64,000 nt of DNA from ZC4RG19 sp017577565 (GTDB lineage: Bacteria > Actinomycetota > Acidimicrobiia > Acidimicrobiales > VFJN01), in NCBI GenBank assembly GCA_047459075.1, contig VSCH01000011.1, forward strand, positions 12,583 to 76,582. Direction: 5' to 3'. Below the pieces are notes generated by a model. It was not told the DNA's origin and searched no databases. It worked only from the letters and a program-made list of their open reading frames with translations. The position numbers were made by a program, and so were the translations under genes. Below are positions 1 through 8,867 of the stretch, one piece after another (the stretch's first letter is position 1; each line of letters opens with the position of its first letter).

Positions 1-2
1 CG

Positions 3-827
3 CGCGACCACACCGACGGGCGGGGCGACTGGCGGCGCGACGTCGCCGGCGAGAAGGCCGGCATCGTCAAGCCCGGCAGCCACCTCGTGCTGGGGGAGCC
101 CGACGCCGGGCTGCGCGACGTGTTCACCGCCGAGGGACCGGAGGCGCTGTGGGTGCGGGGCGACGACTTCGGCGTCGTGCGGGACCGGCTGGCGCTGGGC
201 GGGCACCTGCTCGACCTGCGGACCCCGCTGGCCCGGCACGACGAGGTGTTCCTGCCGGTCCACGGTGCCCACCAGGCCGACAACGCCGCCGCCGCGGTGG
301 CGGCGGTCGAGGCGTTCTTCGGCCGCCCCCTCGACGACGACGTCGTGGCCGAGGCGTTCGCCGGGCTGCGGCTCCCCGGGCGCTTCGAGGTCCTGCACCG
401 GGCGCCGCTCCTCGTCCTCGACGGCGCCCACAACCCCGCCGGCGCGGCCGCCGCGGCCGCGACCCTGGCCGGCGAGTTCACGATCCGGGGCACCCGGCGG
501 TGGGTGCTCGGGCTGCTCCGGGGGCGCGACGTCGACGAGGTCCTCGACGCCTTCGGCGTCCGGCCGGGCGACCAGGTGATCGCCACCACGCCGCCGTCGC
601 CGCGGGGCCTCCCGGCCGCCGAGCTGGCCGAGGCGGTCGCGGCCCGGGGCGTCGACGTCGTCGCCGAGCCCGAGGTGGCCGACGCGGTCGAGCGGGCGTG
701 GACGACGACGGTGGACGCCGGCGACGCCGGCCTCGTCATGGTGACGGGCTCGCTCTACACGGTGGGGGCGGCCCGCACCGCCTGCCGGCGCCTGGGCCTC
801 GTGCGCGACGACGGCGTCGCCGCCTGA
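3..827 (+). CDS. folC: Folylpolyglutamate synthase / dihydrofolate synthase, 5' truncated by window edge
   Basis: Adds glutamate to folates (and usually joins dihydropteroate to glutamate) in the cytoplasm. The frame is open from base 3, so the start and the N-terminal ATP-binding P-loop lie outside the window. The visible part opens with the family motif DHTD followed by EKAGIVKPG. The C-terminal ligase domain carries LDGAHNPAG, the DGAHNP signature of FolC/Mur ligases. About 274 residues of a typical 430 are present. It is followed by a hairpin and then ndk, a pairing common in Actinobacteria. An ATG at 87 is internal and not the true start. Confidence 0.9.
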   Translation, partial: RDHTDGRGDWRRDVAGEKAGIVKPGSHLVLGEPDAGLRDVFTAEGPEALWVRGDDFGVVRDRLALGGHLLDLRTPLARHDEVFLPVHGAHQADNAAAAVAAVEAFFGRPLDDDVVAEAFAGLRLPGRFEVLHRAPLLVLDGAHNPAGAAAAAATLAGEFTIRGTRRWVLGLLRGRDVDEVLDAFGVRPGDQVIATTPPSPRGLPAAELAEAVAARGVDVVAEPEVADAVERAWTTTVDAGDAGLVMVTGSLYTVGAARTACRRLGLVRDDGVAA

Positions 828-831
828 GGCC

Positions 832-852
832 GGCGACGGCCCGGCCGTCGCC
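832..852 (+). terminator. Hairpin terminator after folC
   Basis: Two 9-base arms, GGCGACGGC and GCCGTCGCC, are separated by a 3-base loop and begin 5 bases after the folC stop. There is no clear U-tract, as is common for actinobacterial terminators. It probably separates folC from the independently promoted ndk. Confidence 0.55.
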
Positions 853-913
853 GCCGCGGGCGGGTGCGCCCGCCCGGGCGACCCGGGATTTCGCCGGTCG
901 TGGGCGCCGCCCC

Positions 914-919
914 TACCCT
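914..919 (+). promoter_or_regulatory. -10 hexamer (TACCCT) of ndk, apparently leaderless
   Basis: TACCCT lies 9 bases upstream of the GTG start of ndk and no Shine-Dalgarno lies between. With transcription starting 6-9 bases after the hexamer, the mRNA would begin at or near the GTG. The same geometry recurs at many genes in this window. Confidence 0.5.
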
Positions 920-928
920 CGTCCCCTC

Positions 929-1345
929 GTGAAGAACCGCACCTTCGTGATGTGCAAGCCGGACGCGGTCGAGCGGGGCCTGATCGGCGAGGTCGTGTCC
1001 CGCATCGAGCGCAAGGGGCTGCGGCTCGTCGCCGCCGAGCTGCGCAGCGTCGACCGCGAGCTCGCCGAGCGCCACTACGCCGAGCACCGCGAGAAGCCGT
1101 TCTTCGGCGAGCTCGTCGACTTCATCACCCGCTCGCCGGTGTTCACGATGGTGGTCGAGGGCCCCGACGAGAACACCTGGCTGCTGGTGCGCAAGCTCGT
1201 GGGCGCCACGAAGGTGACCGACGCCGAGCCGGGGACCATCCGGGGCGACTTCGCCACGACGACGACCGAGAACCTCGTGCACGCGAGCGACGGCCACGAG
1301 TCGGCCGAGCGCGAGATCGCGCTCTGGTTCCCCGGGTTCGCCTGA
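929..1345 (+). CDS. ndk: Nucleoside diphosphate kinase
   Basis: Transfers the gamma phosphate between nucleoside di- and triphosphates through a phosphohistidine. The 138-residue protein has the full family length. It shows the N-terminal signature FVMCKPDAVERG (residues 7-17) and the active-site segment NLVHASD with catalytic His118. Lys10, Arg88 and Arg105 are in the expected places. I chose the GTG at 929 because it gives the usual N-terminus and sits 9 bases after a TACCCT hexamer. The frame continues far upstream as an antisense-like shadow that is not coding. Confidence 0.96.
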   Translation: MKNRTFVMCKPDAVERGLIGEVVSRIERKGLRLVAAELRSVDRELAERHYAEHREKPFFGELVDFITRSPVFTMVVEGPDENTWLLVRKLVGATKVTDAEPGTIRGDFATTTTENLVHASDGHESAEREIALWFPGFA

Positions 1346-1438
1346 GCCGCGGGCCCCGACGGGGGCGCACCCGGGCGGGCGGCCGGCCCGGCGCGAGAAG
1401 CGCCTGGCAGGGTCGCCGGGAGCACCAGGACCCGGGGG

Positions 1439-1444
1439 TAACCT
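1439..1444 (+). promoter_or_regulatory. Candidate -10 (TAACCT) for the mreB operon
   Basis: TAACCT lies 35 bases before the mreB ATG. It leaves a leader of roughly 27 bases that contains a good ribosome site, GGAGG at 1466-1470, 8 bases before ATG 1479. Unlike many genes here, mreB therefore appears to have a conventional leader. The hexamer is inferred by eye. Confidence 0.4.
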
Positions 1445-1478
1445 ACGGCAGGCCCCACGACCGGCGGAGGGTGCACGG

Positions 1479-2516
1479 ATGCCCGACAACTTCCTCTCCT
1501 CCCTGACGGGTCGCGACATGGCCGTCGACCTGGGGACGGCCAACACCGTCATCTACGTGCGCGGCAAGGGCATCGTGCTGAACGAGCCGTCGGTCATCGC
1601 GGTCAACGTGCGGGACGGCCGGCCGGTCGCCGTCGGGACCGAGGCCAAGCGCATGATCGGGCGCACCCCCAGCCACATCGAGGCCATCCGCCCGCTGAAG
1701 GACGGCGTCATCGCGGACTTCGAGATCTGCGAGAAGATGCTGAGCTACTTCATCCGGAAGGCCCACAACCGGCGCTGGGGCAAGCCCCGCATGGTGATCT
1801 GCGTCCCGTCCGGCATCACCGGGGTCGAGCAGCGGGCGGTCCAGGAGGCCGCCGAGTACGCCGGGGCCCGCAAGCCGGCCTACATCATCGAGGAGCCGAT
1901 GGCGGCCGCCATCGGCGCCGGCCTGGCGGTGCAGGAGCCCACCGGGAACATGATCGTCGACATCGGTGGCGGCACCACCGAGGTGGCGGTCATCTCGCTG
2001 GGCGGCATCGTCACCAGCCAGTCGGTGCGGGTCGCCGGGGACGAGCTCGACGAGGCGATCGTGGAGTTCGTCAAGAAGGAGTACGGCCTGGCAATCGGGC
2101 AGCGCACCGCCGAGGAGGTCAAGATCGCCCTCGGCTCGGCCTGGCCGCTGGTCGAGGAGCTCCACGCCGAGATCCGCGGCCGCGACCTCATGACCGGCCT
2201 GCCCAAGACCATCGTCACCACCACCGAGGAGGTGCGGGAGGCCATCGAGGAGCCGGTGCAGGCCATCGTCGACGCCGTCAAGGTCACGCTCGACAAGACA
2301 CCGCCCGAGCTGGCCGCCGACATCATGGACAAGGGCATCTGCCTGGCCGGCGGCGGTGCGCTGCTCCACGGCCTCGACGCCCGGCTGCACCACGAGACCG
2401 GCATGCCGATCGTGGTCGCCCCCAACCCGCTGCACGCGGTGGCGGTGGGCTCCGGCCAGTCCCTGGAGGAGTTCGACGCGCTGAAGAGCGTGCTCTTCTC
2501 GTCCACCGGGTACTGA
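1479..2516 (+). CDS. mreB: Rod shape-determining protein MreB (bacterial actin)
   Basis: Actin-like ATPase that forms membrane-associated filaments guiding the elongation peptidoglycan machinery. At 345 residues it has the normal family length. It shows phosphate-1 DLGTANT (17-23), phosphate-2 DIGGGTTE (161-168) and the adenosine-site GGGALL near the C-terminus. It heads a tight operon: its TGA overlaps the mreC ATG by one base, and mreD, mrdA and rodA follow. Presence of the whole set indicates a cell that elongates by lateral wall synthesis, which many Acidimicrobiia and Streptomyces have and corynebacteria lack. Confidence 0.98.
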   Translation: MPDNFLSSLTGRDMAVDLGTANTVIYVRGKGIVLNEPSVIAVNVRDGRPVAVGTEAKRMIGRTPSHIEAIRPLKDGVIADFEICEKMLSYFIRKAHNRRWGKPRMVICVPSGITGVEQRAVQEAAEYAGARKPAYIIEEPMAAAIGAGLAVQEPTGNMIVDIGGGTTEVAVISLGGIVTSQSVRVAGDELDEAIVEFVKKEYGLAIGQRTAEEVKIALGSAWPLVEELHAEIRGRDLMTGLPKTIVTTTEEVREAIEEPVQAIVDAVKVTLDKTPPELAADIMDKGICLAGGGALLHGLDARLHHETGMPIVVAPNPLHAVAVGSGQSLEEFDALKSVLFSSTGY

Positions 2517-3343
2517 TGGCCGTCTCGCCCTCGTCCGGCTCCCGGACCCGGATCCTCGTCCTCCTGCTCGCGTCGGTCACCCTCGTCGTGCTCGGGCTGC
2601 GCGACGTGCCGGTCGTGCGCGACCTGCGCGAGGGCGCGGCCGCCGCGCTCGAGCCCGTGGAGGGTGCGCTCGACACCGTCACCAGCCCGGTGCGCAACGC
2701 CTGGCACGGCATCACCGACTACGACGACGTCAAGCGCGAGAACGAGCGGCTGCGCACCCAGCTGGCCGAGGCCGAGGCGGCCGAGATCGCCCGCACCGAC
2801 GCCGAGACCCAGCTCGCCGAGCTGTCCGAGTCGCTCGACCTGCCCTTCGCCGGGGACGTCCCGACCGTCACCGCCCGGGTGGTCGCCGGGCCGCGGTCCA
2901 ACTTCTCCCACGCGCTCGAGATCGACAAGGGCGCGGACGCCGGCCTGGCCGAGGGCATGCCCGTCGTCACCGGCGGCGGGCTGGTCGGCCGCATCGACCA
3001 GGTGACCGCCGGCACCGCCCGGGTCGAGCTCGTCACCGACCCCGACTTCCGGGTCGGTGTGCGCCTGGCCACGACCGGGGCGCTCGGCACGGCCCACGGG
3101 CAGGGGAGCGAGGAGCCCCTCCGGGTCGACTCCTCGCTGCCGCCCCGCACCGAGGTCGAGCAGGGCACCGGGGTGGTGACGAGCGGCGTCGACCGCAGCG
3201 CCTTCCCGCCCGGCGTCCCGGTCGGGACCGTCGTCGAGACCCAGCAGGGCGCCGGCGGCCTGACCCTCGAGCTGGTGGTCGAGCCGCTGGTCGAGGTCTC
3301 CCAGCTCTCGTACGTCACCGTCCTCCTCTGGCAGCCGGGGTAG
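2516..3343 (+). CDS. mreC: Rod shape-determining protein MreC
   Basis: Bitopic elongasome scaffold linking MreB to the PBP2-RodA synthase. The 275-residue protein has one N-terminal membrane segment (about residues 9-26). A charged coiled coil (about 60-100, including RENERLRTQL) is followed by the beta-barrel MreC core. The GGGLVGRID segment and the C-terminal VTSGVDRSAFPPGVPVG segment match the conserved core. It starts within the mreB stop codon, so translation is coupled. mreD follows after 3 bases. Confidence 0.96.
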   Translation: MAVSPSSGSRTRILVLLLASVTLVVLGLRDVPVVRDLREGAAAALEPVEGALDTVTSPVRNAWHGITDYDDVKRENERLRTQLAEAEAAEIARTDAETQLAELSESLDLPFAGDVPTVTARVVAGPRSNFSHALEIDKGADAGLAEGMPVVTGGGLVGRIDQVTAGTARVELVTDPDFRVGVRLATTGALGTAHGQGSEEPLRVDSSLPPRTEVEQGTGVVTSGVDRSAFPPGVPVGTVVETQQGAGGLTLELVVEPLVEVSQLSYVTVLLWQPG

Positions 3344-3346
3344 GGG

Positions 3347-3868
3347 ATGGGCCGGCCCCGCTTCCCCCTCGTCCGCGCCACCCTCGTCGTCCTCGTCGCC
3401 CTGCTGCTGCAGCTCTCGGTCGTCGTCGACCTGCGCATCGCGGGGGCGATGGGCGACCTGCTGCTCGCGGTCGTCGTGGCCGCCGCCCTCACCGGCGGGC
3501 CCGACCGGGGCGCCGCCTACGGCTTCGTCTGCGGGGTCCTCTACGACCTCGTGCTGGACACGCCCTTCGGGCTGACCGCGCTCTGCTACACGGTCGTCGG
3601 GGCGCTCGTCGGCTGGGTCGGGGTGCTGGTCGGCCGCACCAGCGGCTGGTGGCCGGTCCTGGCCGCGGCGGTGGCCGGCGGCCTGCACGCCGTGCTCTAC
3701 ACGAGCGCCGGCAACCTCGTCGGCGTGGCGTACCCTTTCGGTGACGTGCCCGCCATCGCCCTCGCCCTCGCCGCCTGCGCGGCGGTGGTCGTCCTCCCCC
3801 TGATGCGGGTGCTGTGGTGGGCGCACGGCCACCCCGAACCGGACCGCCTCGAGGTGAGCTGGCGATGA
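3347..3868 (+). CDS. mreD: Rod shape-determining protein MreD
   Basis: Integral membrane partner of MreC in the elongasome. The 173-residue hydrophobic protein is predicted by eye to have five or six membrane helices, the usual size and composition for MreD. The family is poorly conserved at sequence level, so the call rests mainly on position between mreC and PBP2 and on topology. Its TGA overlaps the ATG of mrdA (ATGA). Confidence 0.88.
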   Translation: MGRPRFPLVRATLVVLVALLLQLSVVVDLRIAGAMGDLLLAVVVAAALTGGPDRGAAYGFVCGVLYDLVLDTPFGLTALCYTVVGALVGWVGVLVGRTSGWWPVLAAAVAGGLHAVLYTSAGNLVGVAYPFGDVPAIALALAACAAVVVLPLMRVLWWAHGHPEPDRLEVSWR

Positions 3869-5907
3869 AGCTCGGTCATCTCCCCGACGTCAACGGCAAC
3901 GGCAACGCCCGGCGGCGCGAGCACCACGTCCCCCGGCTGCGCCTGTCGCTGCTGACCATCGTGGCCGTCGCGCTGTTCGCGTCGCTCTTCGCCCGGCTCT
4001 ACGACCTCCAGGTCATCGCCGCCGACGACTACCAGGTGCGGGCCGAGGCCAACCGCGTCCGCACGGTGCAGATCCCGGCGCCCCGGGGCCGGATCCTCGA
4101 CCGCAACGGCAAGGTGATCGTCGACAACCGGGTGGCGGTCGTGGTCGCCATCGATCGCAGCATCCACGAGGGGCTCGAACCCGAGGAGCAGGAGGACGTC
4201 GTCAACCGGCTGGCGATGGAGCTGACCGGCGCGGGCTTCCCGACCTCGCCCGACGACATCCGCGCCCGTCTGGAGGACGACCGCTTCAACCGCTACGCCC
4301 CGGTGCCGATCGCGGTCGACGTGCCCGAGGAGCTGAAGATCTACTTCGAGGAGCACACCGCCGAGTACCCGTCCGTCGTCGTCGAGCGGAAGGCGGTGCG
4401 CTCCTACCCCTACGGGTCGCTGGCCGCCCACATCGTCGGCTACGTCGGCAAGATCAACGAGGCGGAGCTGGAGGCCGTCGCCGACGAGCGGGAGAAGCCC
4501 TACGGCCTCAACGACGAGATCGGCAAGAGCGGCGTCGAGCAGACCTTCGAGCGCTACCTGCGGGGCACGCCCGGCATCCGGCGCATCGAGGTCGACTCGC
4601 AGGGCGACCCCGTTCGGGTCATCAGCGAGACGCCGCCGGTGCCGGGCGACGACCTCGTCCTCACCATCGACCTCGACGTGCAGGCCCTGGCCGAGCAGAA
4701 GCTGCGCCAGGGCCTCGAGGCCGCCCGCGCCCGCCCCAACCGGGACGGGACCGTCAACAACGCCACCACCGGATCGACCGTCGTGATCGACCCGAACAAC
4801 GGGCAGATCATCGCGATGGCGTCGTACCCGTCCTACGACCCGTCCACCTTCGTCGACGGGATCGACGCCGCCGAGTGGGCGGCGCTCAACGACCCGGCGA
4901 ACCACTACCCGCTGAACAACTGGGCGATCCAGGGCCAGTGGGCGCCCGGGTCGACCTACAAGCTGTTCGTCGGCCACGCGGCGCTCATGGCCGGGGTGAT
5001 GGAGGCCGACACCGTGTTCTCCGACCGGGGCGGCTACCAGATCCCCGGGTGCTCCGGCGCCAAGTGCTACCGGCGCAACGCCGGCGGGGCCGTGTACGGC
5101 AACATCACCCTGCCCCGGGCGATCACGATCTCGTCGGACGCGTACTTCTACCACGTGGGTGCCCAGTTCTGGCTCCAGCGCGACCGGTTCGGCGGCGACG
5201 AGGCGATGCAGAACCACCTGGTGACCTGGGGACTGGGCGACCGCACCGGCGTCGCGCTGACCAGCGAGGCCCCGGGCCGGGTCCCGACCCCGGCCTGGAA
5301 GCGCGACTACTGCGACCGGGTGAACTGCAACGACGGCGTCTGGCGCACCGGCGACAACGTCAACATGGCGATCGGCCAGGGCGACGTGCTGGTGACGCCC
5401 CTCCAGCTGGCGAACGGCTACGCCACCTTCGCCAACGGCGGCACCCGTTACGTCCCCCAGATCGCGCTTCGGACCCAGGCGTACCAGACGGGCGAGGTGA
5501 CCGCGGAGTTCCAGCCCGAGGTGGCCGGCCAGGTCGACCTGCCGCCCGAGGTCCGCGAGCCGCTCTACGAGGGCCTGGTGAACGTGCCGGTGAGCGGCAC
5601 GGCCAGCCGGGCCTTCGCCGGCTTCCCGCTCGACCGGTACCCGATCGCGGGCAAGACGGGCACCGCCCAGGTCGACGGCAAGTCCGACACCGCGGTCTTC
5701 GCCGCCTTCGGCCCGGCGCCCGCCCCGGAGTACGCCGTCGCCGTCGTCATGGAGGAGTCCGGGTTCGGCGGCACGGCGGCGGCGCCGGTGGCCCGGGCGC
5801 TGTTCGAGGCGCTGTCGGGCACGACGCCGCTGCCGCCCGCGGCGCCGAACGCCGCGCCGGTGGGCGGCGAGCAGCCGCTGGTCGAGGCGGGGGCGTCCTA
5901 TGACTGA
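3865..5907 (+). CDS. mrdA: Penicillin-binding protein 2 (elongation-specific DD-transpeptidase)
   Basis: Crosslinks peptidoglycan during elongation, anchored by one N-terminal membrane helix (about residues 26-45). The pedestal starts at APRGRILDRNG (72-82). The transpeptidase domain has all three motifs: SxxK as STYK (363-366), SxN as SSD (423-425) and KTG (597-599, in GKTGTAQ). Length is 680 residues. I chose ATG 3865 because it overlaps the mreD stop as ATGA; an in-frame start at 3814 would lie deep inside mreD. The residue after the first two serines of SxN is Asp, as in many class B PBP2 proteins. Confidence 0.96.
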   Translation: MKLGHLPDVNGNGNARRREHHVPRLRLSLLTIVAVALFASLFARLYDLQVIAADDYQVRAEANRVRTVQIPAPRGRILDRNGKVIVDNRVAVVVAIDRSIHEGLEPEEQEDVVNRLAMELTGAGFPTSPDDIRARLEDDRFNRYAPVPIAVDVPEELKIYFEEHTAEYPSVVVERKAVRSYPYGSLAAHIVGYVGKINEAELEAVADEREKPYGLNDEIGKSGVEQTFERYLRGTPGIRRIEVDSQGDPVRVISETPPVPGDDLVLTIDLDVQALAEQKLRQGLEAARARPNRDGTVNNATTGSTVVIDPNNGQIIAMASYPSYDPSTFVDGIDAAEWAALNDPANHYPLNNWAIQGQWAPGSTYKLFVGHAALMAGVMEADTVFSDRGGYQIPGCSGAKCYRRNAGGAVYGNITLPRAITISSDAYFYHVGAQFWLQRDRFGGDEAMQNHLVTWGLGDRTGVALTSEAPGRVPTPAWKRDYCDRVNCNDGVWRTGDNVNMAIGQGDVLVTPLQLANGYATFANGGTRYVPQIALRTQAYQTGEVTAEFQPEVAGQVDLPPEVREPLYEGLVNVPVSGTASRAFAGFPLDRYPIAGKTGTAQVDGKSDTAVFAAFGPAPAPEYAVAVVMEESGFGGTAAAPVARALFEALSGTTPLPPAAPNAAPVGGEQPLVEAGASYD

Positions 5908-5931
5908 CGGGCGCGGGAGGGACGGCGGCTG

Positions 5932-7137
5932 ATGGCCCGCACCTGGGAGCTCGAGCGGCTGCCGCGCCGCGACCGGCTGGCGCCCGCCCGGCGCGAGCGG
6001 GGGCGGCGCCGGGACGAGCCGCTGTTCCACGCCCGGCCGCCCGCCGCCTGGCGCCACGTCGACCTCGTGCTGCTCTGCTCGGCGCTGGCCGTCTCGGCGA
6101 TCGGGGCGATGATGGTGCTCTCGTCCACCCGGGGCACCGACCCCGACAGCTACGACACCTCCTACCTGCGCAAGCAGCTGATCTTCATCGCGGTGGGCAT
6201 CGTCGCCATGGTGCTGGTGACGCTCGTCGACTACCGCCGCCTCCGCGACTTCGCGTCGGTGATCTACGGGGCGACGCTGCTCCTGCTCGTCCTCGTCATC
6301 TCGCCGCTCGGGAGCGAGCGGCGGGGGAGCCAGGCCTGGTTCCAGCTCGGGTCGTTCCAGCTGCAGCCGGCCGAGCTGGCCAAGGTCGGGGTGATCGTGA
6401 CGCTGGCGGCCGCGCTCGCCCGGGCCGAGGTGCCGCTCCGGCTCCGGGTGGTGCTCGGCGCCCTGGCCATCGTCGGCGTGCCCACCGCGCTCATCCTGGC
6501 CCAGCCCGACCTCGGCAGCGCGCTGGTCTTCGTCGCCATCACGATGGGCGTGCTGCTCATCGCCGGGGCCCGGCCGCGCCACATCGTCGTGCTGACCGCG
6601 CTGGGGATCGTCGCGGTGGTGGGGGTGCTCACCTCCGACGTGCTCGAGGACTACCAGCGCGACCGGCTGACGACGTTCCTCGACGCGGACGGCGAGGACC
6701 TGCAGGGCGAGGCGTACAACTCCGACCAGTCGAAGGCGGCGATCGCCTCGGGCGGCGTGTCCGGCAAGGGCTACCTGGAGGGCACGCAGACCCGGCTCGG
6801 CTTCGTGCCCGAGCAGCACACCGACTTCATCTTCACCGCCGTGGGGGAGGAGCTGGGCTTCGTCGGCTCGTCCACCGTCCTCGGGCTGCTGGCGCTCATC
6901 TGCTTCCGGGTGCTGCGCACGGCGCAGATCGCCCAGGACCGCCTGGGCACGCTCATCTGCATCGGCGTGCTGTCGATGCTCGTGTTCCAGATCTTCCAGA
7001 ACGTCGGCATGACCATGGGGATCATGCCGATCACCGGCATCCCGCTCCCGTTCATGAGCTACGGGGGCTCGTCGGTGCTCGCCTCCTGGCTGGCGCTGGG
7101 GGTCGTCCTCAACGTCCACATGCGCCGCTTCGGCTGA
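5932..7137 (+). CDS. rodA: SEDS peptidoglycan glycosyltransferase RodA
   Basis: Polymerises lipid II into glycan strands together with PBP2. The 401-residue protein has a basic N-terminal tail of about 38 residues, then about ten membrane helices. The SEDS loop PEQHTDFIFTAVGEELG holds the essential Asp. The C-terminal signature GIPLPFMSYGGSS is intact. It lies 24 bases after mrdA with a GGAGGG ribosome site, closing the mre operon. FtsW would be the alternative name, but pairing with PBP2 and MreBCD favours RodA. Confidence 0.94.
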   Translation: MARTWELERLPRRDRLAPARRERGRRRDEPLFHARPPAAWRHVDLVLLCSALAVSAIGAMMVLSSTRGTDPDSYDTSYLRKQLIFIAVGIVAMVLVTLVDYRRLRDFASVIYGATLLLLVLVISPLGSERRGSQAWFQLGSFQLQPAELAKVGVIVTLAAALARAEVPLRLRVVLGALAIVGVPTALILAQPDLGSALVFVAITMGVLLIAGARPRHIVVLTALGIVAVVGVLTSDVLEDYQRDRLTTFLDADGEDLQGEAYNSDQSKAAIASGGVSGKGYLEGTQTRLGFVPEQHTDFIFTAVGEELGFVGSSTVLGLLALICFRVLRTAQIAQDRLGTLICIGVLSMLVFQIFQNVGMTMGIMPITGIPLPFMSYGGSSVLASWLALGVVLNVHMRRFG

Positions 7138-7175
7138 CCGCCGAGACGGGTGGGCAACCGCCGCGCCACCGCACG

Positions 7176-7181
7176 TAGTAT
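7176..7181 (+). promoter_or_regulatory. Candidate -10 (TAGTAT) for the glycosyltransferase operon
   Basis: TAGTAT lies 26 bases upstream of ATG 7208. The leader would include the purine-rich ribosome site AAGGGGGAAGG directly before the start. No convincing -35 is visible. Confidence 0.35.
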
Positions 7182-7207
7182 CGTCCGCCGACGGCAAGGG
7201 GGAAGGC

Positions 7208-8158
7208 ATGGGGACCCAGGTGTCGGTGGTGATGCCGGCCTACAACGAGGCCGACAACCTGGCCGAGCTGGTGCCGGAGACGGTGGCGGCCCTGCGCGAC
7301 GCCGGGGTCACCTTCGAGCTCGTGGTCGTCGACGACGGCAGCACCGACGGGACGGCCGAGCTGATGCGCCAGCTCGAGGGCGGCCCGGTCACCAGCGTGC
7401 GCCTGCGCCGCAACCTCGGGAAGTCCGCGGCCCTCAGCGTCGGGCTGTCCCGGGCCTCGGGCGAGTACGTCGTGCTCATGGACGCCGACGGCCAGGACGA
7501 CCCCCGGCAGATCCCCAAGCTGCTGGCCGCGCTCGACGGCGACGACGAGCTCGACCTCGTCACCGGGCGGCGGGCCGTGCGCCACGACCGGTTCGTCAAG
7601 CGCACGACCTCCCGCATCTACAACCGGGTCACGTCGATGGTCACCGGCGTGCCGGGCCGCGACTTCAACAGCGGGTTCAAGGCCATGCGCCGCGAGCTGG
7701 CCAGCTCGCTCGAGATCTACGGCGAGCTGCACCGCTACATCCCCGTGCTCGCCCAGTGGCGGGGGTTCAAGGTGGGCGAGGTGGACGTCGACCACCAGCC
7801 CCGGCGCCACGGCGAGTCGAAGTTCGGCCGGGCCCGGTTCTGGCGGGGGTTCCTCGACCTCATCACCGTGAAGTTCCTCACCACCTACACCGGCCGGCCG
7901 TTCCACCTGTTCGGCGGCCTGGGCGTCATCATGGGCGTGGTCGGCGGCGCGCTCCTCGGCTGGATGCTCGTCGAGCGCCTCATGGGCAACCAGATCGGCA
8001 CCCGGCCCGCGCTGTTGGCCGGCGTCCTGCTCGTCGTGGTGTCGCTGCAGATGGTCCTGCTGGGCCTGCTCGCCGAGCTGAGCGTGCACCTGCGCCGTCA
8101 ACCGGTGACCACGGTGACCGAGAGCGTCGTCGAGACGCGGGCGGTCGACGCCGCGTGA
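7208..8158 (+). CDS. GT2 polyprenyl-phosphate glycosyltransferase (DPM1/GtrB type), membrane anchored
   Basis: Predicted to move a sugar from a nucleotide donor to polyprenyl phosphate at the inner face of the membrane, feeding surface glycan or glycolipid synthesis. The 316-residue protein has a GT-A fold with VVMPAYNE at the N-terminus, VVDDGSTDG (about 40-48) and the metal site MDADGQDDP (about 94-102). The DPM/GtrB loop HGESKFG follows. Two C-terminal membrane helices (about 235-260 and 270-292) match GtrB-like enzymes. A GTGA overlap couples it to the methyltransferase. Sugar and acceptor are not decided by sequence. Confidence 0.85.
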   Translation: MGTQVSVVMPAYNEADNLAELVPETVAALRDAGVTFELVVVDDGSTDGTAELMRQLEGGPVTSVRLRRNLGKSAALSVGLSRASGEYVVLMDADGQDDPRQIPKLLAALDGDDELDLVTGRRAVRHDRFVKRTTSRIYNRVTSMVTGVPGRDFNSGFKAMRRELASSLEIYGELHRYIPVLAQWRGFKVGEVDVDHQPRRHGESKFGRARFWRGFLDLITVKFLTTYTGRPFHLFGGLGVIMGVVGGALLGWMLVERLMGNQIGTRPALLAGVLLVVVSLQMVLLGLLAELSVHLRRQPVTTVTESVVETRAVDAA

Positions 8159-8844
8159 CCGGCGTCGACACCGAGCAGCCGCCGGGCGCCGGCGCCCGGC
8201 CCATCGGCCTCGCGCCCGGGGCGCCCGAGGCCGCGGCCGGTCAGGACGCGGCGAAGTACGGCACGTCCAACCCGGTGGTCCGCTGGCTGCTCGACCGGTG
8301 GATGCGCCGGCTGCGGGCGGTCGTCGGGCCCCTGCCGGCCGCGATCGTCGACGTCGGCGTGGGGGAGGGGCTGTGCCTCGAGCGGCTGCTCGACGGCGCC
8401 GCCACCTGCGACGGCGCCGCCCCCCGGGTCCTCGGCGTCGAGTACCGGGCCGACAAGGCGGCCGTCGCCGGGCGCCTGCCGGGCGTGACCCCCGTGGTCG
8501 GCGACGCCGGCATGCTGCCCGTGCGCGACGGCGGCGTCACGCTGGTGACCTGCATCGAGGTCCTCGAGCACCTGCCGGCGGTGGCGCCGGCCGTGGCCGA
8601 GCTGGCCCGCGCCACGGGCGACCGGTGCGTCGTGTCGGTGCCGTGGGAACCCTGGTTCCGCCTGGGGAACCTGGCCCGGGGGAAGAACGTGCGCCGCCTC
8701 GGCAACGACCCCGAGCACGTGCAGTGGTTCACCCCCCGGCGCCTGCGCCGGACGCTCGCCGCCGCCTTCGAGGAGGTGCGGGTCGTGCGGGCCTTCCCGT
8801 GGGTGATCGCCGAGGCCCGACGACCCCGCCGGCCCGCCGGCTGA
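8155..8844 (+). CDS. Class I SAM-dependent methyltransferase
   Basis: A 229-residue Rossmann-fold methyltransferase. Motif I is IVDVGVGEG (about 62-70), the post-I acidic segment is GVEYRADK, and motif II reads VTCIEVLEHLP, typical of the Methyltransf_11/23 groups. The GTG start at 8155 overlaps the glycosyltransferase stop as GTGA, so the two are translationally coupled and probably act on the same lipid-linked or glycan substrate. The first 25 residues are low complexity. The substrate is unknown. Confidence 0.8.
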   Translation: MTGVDTEQPPGAGARPIGLAPGAPEAAAGQDAAKYGTSNPVVRWLLDRWMRRLRAVVGPLPAAIVDVGVGEGLCLERLLDGAATCDGAAPRVLGVEYRADKAAVAGRLPGVTPVVGDAGMLPVRDGGVTLVTCIEVLEHLPAVAPAVAELARATGDRCVVSVPWEPWFRLGNLARGKNVRRLGNDPEHVQWFTPRRLRRTLAAAFEEVRVVRAFPWVIAEARRPRRPAG

Positions 8845-8867
8845 GGCGTCGCCGGCGGTCGCCGGGG

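Noticed and set aside
3697..7209. Very long antisense open frames opposite mrdA-rodA, and similar ones opposite LuxR (36378-39593), GH5/TetR (40747-44274) and murJ (22554-26567)
   Set aside because: They are mirror frames produced by strong G/C third-position bias, have Arg/Gly/Pro/His-rich low-complexity products, and overlap genes with clear conserved motifs.
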